From Bacteroidia bacterium (lineage in GTDB: Bacteria; Bacteroidota; Bacteroidia; NS11-12g; UBA955), in the NCBI GenBank assembly GCA_023254645.1, contig JALRLA010000329.1, positions 1-8,658 of the forward strand: DNA of 8,658 nt. The letters run 5' to 3'. Shown here in pieces: positions 1 through 6,449 of this stretch. A model generated the notes under the pieces. The model was not told the DNA's origin, did no database searches, and saw nothing but the letters and a program-made list of their open reading frames with translations. How positions within the stretch are numbered: position 1 is the stretch's first letter; the number at the start of each line of letters is the position of its first letter. The translations under genes and the position numbers were made by a program.

Positions 1-756
1 CATGTCACACTTCATCAAATCCATGCTATTGGGTGTAGGTTTCAAGCTCAATCCACCGGTGTCAAACACAACACCTTTCCCTACCAGCACAAAGGGTCTC
101 TCGTTGATGGCCTTGGGTGATTTGTATTCCAAAATATGAAATGCGGGAGGCAATTGGCTGCCCTGATTCACACCGAGCAATCCACCCATTTTCTGGGAAG
201 CGATTTTGCTTTCGCCCCATACTTCAACTTCAAAACCGCGTTCTTTTCCTCGGTTCACGAATTGCTGCGAGAGCATTTCGGTATTCAAATGCGAGTAGGG
301 CAAATTCACCAAATCACGGGCCCAAAACACCGATTCACAAAGCGTTGAAACCTCATGCATTTCACTAATTAAGCTATTGGGCCATTGCGGGCTTTGCGCC
401 GCTAGGCGGTCTTGACCCAATTTGAAACGGTATTGTCCTAGAATGAATCCTTCGTGAAAGGCCTTCAAAGACTCCACATGAGAATCAGAAACTTCGACTT
501 CAGGCATACCGCTATCCACCAAGCCAAAGGCAGTAGCCCCGTGGTACTTGGCCGCCATCGCATTGCCCGCTCTACGCAACTCCTCTAATTCTTTTGAAGT
601 CGGGTTTTCGCTGGTGAAAACAAAGGCCGTATAACGACTGGTTTCAATGCAGTCTCTCCAGTTGCCCACTTTCCAATCGTCAGGGAATGCGATGCCTGCA
701 GGCCAAGCGCTTTTCAGGCCTTCTTGATGGGACGAAAAAACAATTCGATTTGCCAT
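1..756 (-). CDS. pepA: Leucyl aminopeptidase, M17 family (N-terminal part, truncated by window edge)
   Basis: Cytosolic di-metal aminopeptidase that removes N-terminal residues from peptides. I translated it by hand on the minus strand: 252 open residues from the ATG at 756 to the left window edge, with the remainder outside. The start is supported by an in-frame TGA six bases upstream of the ATG. Residues about 1-130 are the poorly conserved N-terminal domain. The catalytic domain begins after that and contains RDLVNLP (147-153), VGKG with Lys227, FDTGG with Asp232, SLKP with Lys239, and MDLMKCDM ending in Asp251. These match the K270, D275, K282 and D293 metal or active-site positions of E. 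coli PepA. The remaining metal ligands (the family's Asp-x-Glu) and the NTDAEGR signature would lie beyond the edge. It is transcribed divergently from the tandem ligase gene. The family is certain; the preferred substrate is not known. Confidence 0.95.
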   Translation of the reverse strand, partial: MANRIVFSSHQEGLKSAWPAGIAFPDDWKVGNWRDCIETSRYTAFVFTSENPTSKELEELRRAGNAMAAKYHGATAFGLVDSGMPEVEVSDSHVESLKAFHEGFILGQYRFKLGQDRLAAQSPQWPNSLISEMHEVSTLCESVFWARDLVNLPYSHLNTEMLSQQFVNRGKERGFEVEVWGESKIASQKMGGLLGVNQGSQLPPAFHILEYKSPKAINERPFVLVGKGVVFDTGGLSLKPTPNSMDLMKCDM

Positions 757-760
757 TGTT

Positions 761-768
761 CAAAGTTC
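761..768 (-). promoter_or_regulatory. Imperfect Bacteroidota -7 box (GAACTTTG) before pepA
   Basis: Read on the minus strand, GAACTTTG matches the TAnnTTTG consensus except for its first base. It ends only four bases before the pepA ATG, so a transcript from it would have almost no leader. A TTTG that could serve as the -33 element lies at 784-787, but the spacer is 15 bp, shorter than the usual 19 or more. No Shine-Dalgarno sequence is visible. Assignment is by resemblance and by analogy with the two perfect boxes at 869 and 8418. Confidence 0.4.
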
Positions 769-868
769 GTGATTCTACCCATGCAAACCGGGAATTAATT
801 TATCGATTCAATTTGGACACCGTCGAACCCTGTGGGAATTGATAAAAGCAAGACCTATCCCACTGCCC

Positions 869-876
869 TAAATTTG
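869..876 (+). promoter_or_regulatory. Bacteroidota -7 promoter box (TAAATTTG) before the tandem ligase gene
   Basis: TAAATTTG is an exact match to the TAnnTTTG element recognised by the Bacteroidota primary sigma factor. It ends six bases before the ATG at 883, which suggests a leaderless or nearly leaderless transcript. No good -33 TTTG is present at the expected distance upstream; the nearest TTG (839-841) is 27 bp away. The placement also favours the ATG at 883 over the upstream in-frame GTG at 832, because that GTG would lie upstream of the promoter. The 757-882 gap contains nothing else I could identify. Confidence 0.5.
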
Positions 877-882
877 TATGCA

Positions 883-3573
883 ATGAGCAAGTTGCGAATC
901 GCCATTTTGTTTGGAGGCAGCAGCCGAGAACGCGAAGTTTCATTCGCCGGCGGGCGAACCGTATATGACAACCTAGACAAGGGGCTCTTTGAAGCCATTC
1001 CTGTGTTTGTCGATTCGTTTGGCAATCTTGTTCTCCTGGATTGGCCTTTGGTCTACAAAGGCAGCATTCGGGACTTTTACCCTCCGGTCAGCTACCTACC
1101 CGACTTGCCCCACGGCTTTCAGGTTTACGCTGAAAGTATGCGCCCTAGCTCTAGGCAGCAGGAATTGGAATGGCTTCAACCCTTGGGACGACCCATTGAG
1201 CCAGCCGAATTGCGCGAGATGGTAGATTTTGCATTTTTGGCCTTGCACGGAACCAGCGGTGAAGACGGCAGCATTCAAGGCCTATTGGAATGGTTGGGAA
1301 TCCCCTACAGCGGATCAGGGATTTTTCCATCGGCTATGGGCATCAACAAGCAGAGACAAAAGGCATGGCAAACCGAATTGGGTTTGTATGTGAACCAATA
1401 CCAAACCTTGCAGCGCTCTGATTGGATGCAATGGGATATTTCCCAGCGCCAAGCCTATTTCCAAAGCGTCTTGGATCATTTGGGGCCTCATTGTGTGGTC
1501 AAACCCGCTCATCAAGGATCTAGCTTGGGTGTATCCATACTGAAGAATGCCTCATTTGAGGGTTTTGCAGAGGCTGTCGATGCCGGATTCTTTCGACTCA
1601 AACTGACGGCTAGCGATTGGAATGCTCTTTCCGATTTTCAAAAAATCGAACGAGTCAAGGACTTGACGGATTTGCGATCCAGTTTGGGCTTGCCCTTGGA
1701 ATTGAATGGAGCAAAGGTCTATAGACCCGATGAACTCTTAGAATCACTCAACAGCCAAATGACCGCGAATGCCGATGTTTGGTTGGAGTCTCCAGATAGC
1801 GAATCGGTCGTGTTGGTAGAATCGTTGATTGAAGGCAAAGAATTCAGTTGCATCGTGGTAGCCGACCAGCAGGGAGAACCCTTTGCTTTGCCTCCTACTG
1901 AAATTCGCAAAAACAGCGATCTCTTTGATTATCGCTCCAAATACCTACCTGGCCTTAGCCGAAAAGTCACACCCATTGAGGTAGAAGATGCATATCTGGA
2001 GGCCATTCGAACGGCCTGCTGCGAGTTGTACAAAGCCCTGGGCTTTGAGGTTTACGCCCGCATCGACGGGTTCGTCCAAAAAGACGGGCGCATTTTCCTG
2101 AATGACCCCAACACCACAAGTGGCATGATGCCCAGTTCCTTCTTCTTCCATCAAGCGGCAGAAGTGGGACTCAATCCCAGTCAATTCTTGACATTCATCA
2201 TTCACCAGAGTTTAAAGGCGCGTATAGCGGCTCATCCGACGGGGATGAAATTCCAGCCCAGCCTTCAACTTTTGCAATCAACCCTCAAAGAGAACAAGCA
2301 ATCGGGCGACCAAAAACGCAAGATTGCCGTCATTATGGGTGGGTACAGTTTTGAACGTCACATTTCCATGGAAAGTGGCCGAAACATATTTGAAAAACTA
2401 GCCAGCAGTGCAGAATTCGAACCCATACCCTTGTTTTTGGCGGGTGACTCAAGTGCCTACCAATTGATCGAAATGCCGTTGAGTTTGATGCTCAAAGACA
2501 ACGCCGACGACATTCGAAATCAGCTCTTGAACTTTCGAGAGAATGCCGTTTTAACCCGAATCCAAAACAATTCCCAAGCCTGGGCTTCCCGTTTTTCTTC
2601 TGAACACGTCTTGCACCAGCCCAAAACCATCACATTGGAGGAATTGTCACAGCTGGTGGATGGGGTTTTCATCGCCCTACACGGTCGACCCGGAGAAGAT
2701 GGAACCTTGCAGCAAGACTTGGCCAAAGTCGGGCTCTACCACAACGGAAGTTTGGCTCACTCAGCCGCTTTGACCATCAACAAATACGAAACCAATCGCA
2801 AGTTGCGAGAGTTGGGATTCTTGGTCGCCGACCATTGCCTGGTATCCAAGCATGAATGGGAATCAGATTCACAGTTGGCCCATACTTTATGCCAAGACTT
2901 TGGATTGCCTTTGATTGCCAAACCGGCTGATGACGGTTGCAGTGCGGCCGTTCGCAAAATCAAATCAGCTGAAGAACTTCACGATTTCATGGCGGCTATT
3001 TTCAGGGACCAAGAGATGGTTCCCGCAGATTTGATGCACTCCCTCAATATCCAAATCAACGATGAGTTTCCGCGCAAGAGCGAGCTGCTCATTGAACGAT
3101 TCATCGACAAGGAAGACGCCGATCATTTCTTGGAAATCACAGGAGGTATGTTAACCCACATCAGTCCTAAGGGTGAGATGAGCTATGAGGTATTTGAACC
3201 TTCCGAATCATTGGCTGAATCCGAGATTCTCTCTCTGGAAGAAAAATTCTTGGCCGGAGAAGGGCAAAACCTCACTCCTCCTCGCTTTTCCAAGAATGCG
3301 GAACAGCAATCCATGATCAGTGAACAGGTTCGCAAAACACTGGAAGCTGTAGCCCGAAGTTTGGATGTAACGGGGTATTGCCGAATTGACGCTTTTGTGA
3401 AAATTTGGAATTCGGGAAAGGTGGAAACGGTCATCATTGAAGTCAATTCTCTACCGGGAATGACACCAGCCACCTGCATTTACCACCAAGCCTCTATAAA
3501 TGGGTACAAACCCTTTGAATTCATAAGGGAAATTCTCAACTTTGGACAAGCGAGAATGGCCCTTCAAGGATGA
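883..3573 (+). CDS. ddl: Tandem D-alanine-D-alanine ligase (two fused ATP-grasp Ddl units)
   Basis: Ddl joins two D-alanines with ATP in the cytoplasm to make the end of the peptidoglycan stem peptide. The usual length is 300-370 residues; this protein has 896, and both halves are Ddl-like. First half, about 4-445: GGSSRERE with Glu16, LHGTSGEDG (121-129), KPAHQGSSLG with Lys207, VES with Glu313, DYRSKY (349-354), ARID with Arg393 and Asp395, and DPNTTSGM with Asp408 and Asn410. Second half, about 480-896: GGYSFERHIS with Glu491, LHGRPGEDG (599-607), KPADDGCSAA with Lys680, IER with Glu738, EKFLAG with Lys788, CRID with Arg834 and Asp836, and EVNSLPGM with Glu853 and Asn855. The halves also share a closing YHQA or FHQA motif, so they look like an internal duplication. 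Start: ATG at 883, where the match to Ddl begins; a GTG at 832 would add 17 unrelated residues. The stop overlaps the PASTA gene by ATGA, implying coupled translation. Ligase ancestry is sure; whether both halves are active, and on which second substrate, is open. Confidence 0.92.
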   Translation: MSKLRIAILFGGSSREREVSFAGGRTVYDNLDKGLFEAIPVFVDSFGNLVLLDWPLVYKGSIRDFYPPVSYLPDLPHGFQVYAESMRPSSRQQELEWLQPLGRPIEPAELREMVDFAFLALHGTSGEDGSIQGLLEWLGIPYSGSGIFPSAMGINKQRQKAWQTELGLYVNQYQTLQRSDWMQWDISQRQAYFQSVLDHLGPHCVVKPAHQGSSLGVSILKNASFEGFAEAVDAGFFRLKLTASDWNALSDFQKIERVKDLTDLRSSLGLPLELNGAKVYRPDELLESLNSQMTANADVWLESPDSESVVLVESLIEGKEFSCIVVADQQGEPFALPPTEIRKNSDLFDYRSKYLPGLSRKVTPIEVEDAYLEAIRTACCELYKALGFEVYARIDGFVQKDGRIFLNDPNTTSGMMPSSFFFHQAAEVGLNPSQFLTFIIHQSLKARIAAHPTGMKFQPSLQLLQSTLKENKQSGDQKRKIAVIMGGYSFERHISMESGRNIFEKLASSAEFEPIPLFLAGDSSAYQLIEMPLSLMLKDNADDIRNQLLNFRENAVLTRIQNNSQAWASRFSSEHVLHQPKTITLEELSQLVDGVFIALHGRPGEDGTLQQDLAKVGLYHNGSLAHSAALTINKYETNRKLRELGFLVADHCLVSKHEWESDSQLAHTLCQDFGLPLIAKPADDGCSAAVRKIKSAEELHDFMAAIFRDQEMVPADLMHSLNIQINDEFPRKSELLIERFIDKEDADHFLEITGGMLTHISPKGEMSYEVFEPSESLAESEILSLEEKFLAGEGQNLTPPRFSKNAEQQSMISEQVRKTLEAVARSLDVTGYCRIDAFVKIWNSGKVETVIIEVNSLPGMTPATCIYHQASINGYKPFEFIREILNFGQARMALQG

Positions 3574-4139
3574 AAAATTGGATACAAAACCTAGCCTTAG
3601 CAGGAGCGGCATTTGCCCTTCTACTGCTCATGATTTACTTGGGCCTAGGAATCTACACCCGTCATGGTGAAGAAATCCAAGTGCCGTCCGTAACAGGTTT
3701 AATGCCTGAAAAAGCTCGAGAAGCTCTGAATGAATTGAATTTAATCATGTCAATAAACGACTCTCAATACATTCCAGAAAAAAAACCAGGCATCATTATT
3801 AGCCAATTGCCCTTAGCCAAAGAAAAAGTAAAAGAGGGACGAGTTTTATATTTAACAATCAACACCTTAGCCAAACCAACAGTCAGGATGCCAAGTCTGA
3901 TCGATCAAAGCTTAACCCTGAGTAAGGCATTATTGAAAAGTCGAGGATTGAAACTAGGACATGTTGGTTATCAATTCAGCTCAGAGGGGAATAATCTTGT
4001 CTTAGGGCAATTTCATAACGGGCAACCCATTGAGACTGGAACATCCTTGTCAATAGGGTCTAAAATTGATTTATTGGTAATCAAGGTGGTTCAAACCAGT
4101 ATTGATAGTGCAGGAAATGATGTGGCCAATCTTAATTGA
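3570..4139 (+). CDS. Membrane-anchored protein with two PASTA domains
   Basis: The protein has 189 residues. A short N-terminus (MKNWIQN) is followed by one hydrophobic segment (about 8-29) and then an extracytoplasmic part. PASTA 1 spans about 35-98 (EIQVPSVTGL to LYLTIN) and PASTA 2 about 104-172 (TVRMPSLIDQSL to IDLLVIK), each with the typical (V/M)PS(V/L) opening and a closing strand. A tail of about 17 residues follows. PASTA domains in bacterial kinases and penicillin-binding proteins bind peptidoglycan fragments or other cell-wall parts; here there is no kinase or transpeptidase domain. The ATG overlaps the stop of the ligase gene by four bases, so translation is probably coupled, and the pairing fits a cell-wall role. 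The gene is visibly more AT-rich (about 38-40% GC in sampled lines) than its neighbours. The ligand and exact function are unknown. Confidence 0.9.
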   Translation: MKNWIQNLALAGAAFALLLLMIYLGLGIYTRHGEEIQVPSVTGLMPEKAREALNELNLIMSINDSQYIPEKKPGIIISQLPLAKEKVKEGRVLYLTINTLAKPTVRMPSLIDQSLTLSKALLKSRGLKLGHVGYQFSSEGNNLVLGQFHNGQPIETGTSLSIGSKIDLLVIKVVQTSIDSAGNDVANLN

Positions 4140-4206
4140 GAGGTGGTTAAAATCAGTCGACTTAGATAATAAACAAGTAAAAATTGCGTTATCAAGGTAC
4201 CTAATT

Positions 4207-6132
4207 ATGGGATCAGTGCTTAGAAATATTCAAAAACTGTACATTTTTCACTTTCTCATGTGCACCACCCTACAGGGTCAAGGATTGAAAACAGTTCCTT
4301 TGTCCACTCGCTGGACTGCATCAAACTTGAATTACCAGAGTATCTCTTGGGGAATTCAGGACACCCTAACCTTGCCCTTTTTCGAAGATTTCGCCGAAAA
4401 CAGCCACACCCCAAATCCCAATCGTTGGACCGGGCGACAAGTTTGGTTGAGCACAGGTTTTGCCCAATCGCTTCCAAACATTCAGTCGGCTACCTTTGAC
4501 CATTTGGACGAGTGGGGTCAACCCTATTCCGTCTTGAATCAGAATATCCGGTCTTACGCCGATACACTCTGTAGTCAGCCCATCAACCTCCAATTCTTCA
4601 AAGACGGTTCAACGACTGTCAATTACAAACCCAGCGATAGCGTGTATTTGAGCTTCTTCGTTGAACGCGGCGGCTGGGGCGATTCACCTGAATCAACCGA
4701 TAGCCTATTGTTGCAATTCAAGACCACCACCGGCCAGTGGGTCACGGTTTGGAACGCGACAGGAAGTTCCAGCATATCCAAAGAATATTTTGTACCCATT
4801 GCGGAATACCGCTTCTTTTCATCCACATTCCAGTTCCGGTTTTGCAACTACACCAAGTCAACGGGAAACCTGAATCATTGGAACTTGGACTACATTCGAT
4901 TGAATAAGAATCGTCGTTTTCAAGAAACAAATATCCAAGATGTAGGGATCTCCTATTTCAAGCCCGGACTGTTCTACGATTACTACAACATTCCCTTTAG
5001 CCATTATGCTGCCAATCGCGTTCAAAGTCAAGGAACTGGCACACAATTGAAGGTTCGTAATTCTGGAGTCGAACCAGTCAACATTAGAACCTTATTGGAC
5101 ATCAAGAACCAATACGGACAAACGGTACATTCCAAACCATTGGGTTCTAGTTCCGTCAAAATTGATGGTCTAAGCGAATTCACCCAAACCATTGAGTTAA
5201 CGAAATTCGACACCCTAAGTGGAATGTCTCCTGAACTAAAATTTGACATCCGAATCAACCCTGAAAACAGAGACAGCACACCCATTTTGTATCACTCGGC
5301 TACCAGCAATAATCGTTGGGAATACACCCAAAAAGTTCAACCTTGGTATGCCTACGACGATGGCAGTGCAGAAGGAGGGTTTGGATTGGACTACGCCCAC
5401 TTAGGCAACATCAAAGGTCAATTCGCCATGGAATTCAACACCTACAAGGATGATTCGTTGCGAGGCCTGGCCATTCAATTCAATCAAAGCAAAACTGACG
5501 TCAGCACCAAGAGTTTTCGCCTGAGAATCTGGAAAGAGATCTCCCCCTTGAGCGGTCCAGACAACCAAGACAAGGTGTTGTACGAATGGTTCATGGATGC
5601 GCCGGTTTACAGAGATTCGGTGAATGAATTTTCCTATGTCTTCTTCGACTCTGTCTTGTTCCTTCCTAAAGGCAAATATTACGTCGGATGGATGCAAGCC
5701 CTCCCCTTCGTGTTGAATATCGGTTACGACAACAATTACCGCTTCAGCAATGACAACCAGGTGGCTAATCCGCACTTATTTTACAATCTGCTCGGAAGCT
5801 GGGAGCGCGCTGATTACAGCATCAAAGGAACCCCTATGATTCGAATGCTCATGGGCGGTCGAGAGGAATACCTGTTCGAGAAAGAAGAGCTGCCCATTTT
5901 GCAAATCAGCGCCTACCCGAACCCCTGCATCGATCAATTGACTGTTCAAGGAATTGATTCTGAACTTATATCTGATTTGACGATAGTGGATGGCGTAGGT
6001 CGTCTCATGCCCGTCACCTGTGACAACGGCAAAATCAATGTTTCCCATTTGAGCAACGGGCGTTACACCTTAGTTTTGCGAACTGTGCAAGGGCAAAAAG
6101 CCTATTGGCACTTCGTTAAACTGGGATCATGA
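4207..6132 (+). CDS. Secreted T9SS cargo protein with jelly-roll/MAM-like region
   Basis: The protein has 641 residues. The N-terminus fits a Sec signal peptide: basic residues R6 and K10, a hydrophobic stretch at about 11-22 and a likely cut near Gln-Gly-Gln (23-25). I chose the ATG at 4207 because it gives this signal at the N-terminus; an in-frame ATG at 4102 would add 35 residues and overlap the PASTA gene by 38 bp. Residues about 52-232 resemble the jelly-roll/MAM-like modules of Bacteroidota surface proteins (FFEDF, FQFRFCNY, NHWNLDYIRL). A middle part (about 240-370) looks like a beta-sandwich. Residues about 378-550 carry the YAYDDGSAEGGFG motif and a second sandwich-like segment ending in KGKYYVGW. 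The C-terminus from YPNP (570-573) through HLSNGRYTLVL and the final lysine-containing strand is a type A T9SS sorting domain. Export to the surface or medium is therefore predicted. No catalytic motif was recognised. The 67-bp gap upstream is AT-rich and shows no clear promoter. Confidence 0.88.
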   Translation: MGSVLRNIQKLYIFHFLMCTTLQGQGLKTVPLSTRWTASNLNYQSISWGIQDTLTLPFFEDFAENSHTPNPNRWTGRQVWLSTGFAQSLPNIQSATFDHLDEWGQPYSVLNQNIRSYADTLCSQPINLQFFKDGSTTVNYKPSDSVYLSFFVERGGWGDSPESTDSLLLQFKTTTGQWVTVWNATGSSSISKEYFVPIAEYRFFSSTFQFRFCNYTKSTGNLNHWNLDYIRLNKNRRFQETNIQDVGISYFKPGLFYDYYNIPFSHYAANRVQSQGTGTQLKVRNSGVEPVNIRTLLDIKNQYGQTVHSKPLGSSSVKIDGLSEFTQTIELTKFDTLSGMSPELKFDIRINPENRDSTPILYHSATSNNRWEYTQKVQPWYAYDDGSAEGGFGLDYAHLGNIKGQFAMEFNTYKDDSLRGLAIQFNQSKTDVSTKSFRLRIWKEISPLSGPDNQDKVLYEWFMDAPVYRDSVNEFSYVFFDSVLFLPKGKYYVGWMQALPFVLNIGYDNNYRFSNDNQVANPHLFYNLLGSWERADYSIKGTPMIRMLMGGREEYLFEKEELPILQISAYPNPCIDQLTVQGIDSELISDLTIVDGVGRLMPVTCDNGKINVSHLSNGRYTLVLRTVQGQKAYWHFVKLGS

Positions 6133-6446
6133 GTACCGATATTTCTGTCATCGAATTTAAAAAGCGCCTAGATGCAGGCGAGAATCTGAACATTGTAGAC
6201 GTACGTGAATCGTACGAATTTGAAGAGTTCAACCTCAACGGCTTGTTGATCCCGCTGGGAGATTTGCCCGGTCGCTGGGAAGAAATCAGCGAATGGAAAG
6301 ACCAAGAGATCATTGTGCACTGCAAATCTGGAGCCCGCAGTGGAACCGCGAAGCTTTTCTTGGAGCAGTTGGGCTTTACTCAGGTTCGCAACCTTCTCGG
6401 CGGAGTATTGGATTACAAAGTCCATTTTGGCTCAGATGAAGATTGA
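6129..6446 (+). CDS. Single-domain rhodanese-like protein
   Basis: A 105-residue protein, the usual size of a single rhodanese domain. It has the NIVDVRESYEF motif (21-31), the IPLGDLP loop (41-47) and the active-site loop CKSGARS at 65-71, with Cys65 as the persulfide-carrying cysteine. The family's C-terminal GG(I/V) motif appears as LLGGVLDY (89-96). There is no signal peptide, so it is probably cytoplasmic, moving sulfane sulfur between acceptors as in GlpE- and PspE-type proteins. The six-residue active loop with the Arg-Ser ending suits sulfurtransferase rather than phosphatase activity. The ATG overlaps the stop of the secreted-protein gene (ATGA), so it is probably co-translated. The physiological sulfur donor and acceptor cannot be told from the sequence. 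Confidence 0.92.
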   Translation: MSTDISVIEFKKRLDAGENLNIVDVRESYEFEEFNLNGLLIPLGDLPGRWEEISEWKDQEIIVHCKSGARSGTAKLFLEQLGFTQVRNLLGGVLDYKVHFGSDED

Positions 6447-6449
6447 TCG

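Noticed and set aside
117..368. Plus-strand open frames opposite the pepA gene (117-368 and 136-348)
   Set aside because: They lie on the reverse of a clear M17 aminopeptidase reading frame and show no recognisable domain.
832..882. GTG at 832 as the start of the tandem ligase, adding 17 residues
   Set aside because: The added residues do not match the Ddl N-terminus, which begins at the ATG at 883, and the TAAATTTG box at 869-876 would fall inside the coding region.
1144..1155. Small inverted repeat CCTAG-CT-CTAGG
   Set aside because: Only five base pairs with a two-base loop, no T-run after it, and located inside the ligase coding sequence; it is most likely chance.
2290..2340. Possible boundary between two separate ligase genes, with the second starting near 2320
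   Set aside because: The reading frame is continuous through the linker (about 450-480 of the protein), with no stop codon and no TAnnTTTG box, so a true fusion is the simpler reading.
3480..3573. Search for a terminator between the ligase and PASTA genes
   Set aside because: The genes overlap by four bases and no hairpin with a T-run is present.
4102..4206. ATG at 4102 as the start of the secreted protein, overlapping the PASTA gene by 38 bp
   Set aside because: The extra 35 residues would bury the signal peptide. The ATG at 4207 gives a normal signal sequence at the N-terminus.
5401..5775. Minus-strand open frame of 124 residues inside the secreted-protein gene; similar ones at 7140-7544 and 7846-8238
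   Set aside because: All are opposite strongly supported genes with family motifs and have no motif or start context of their own.
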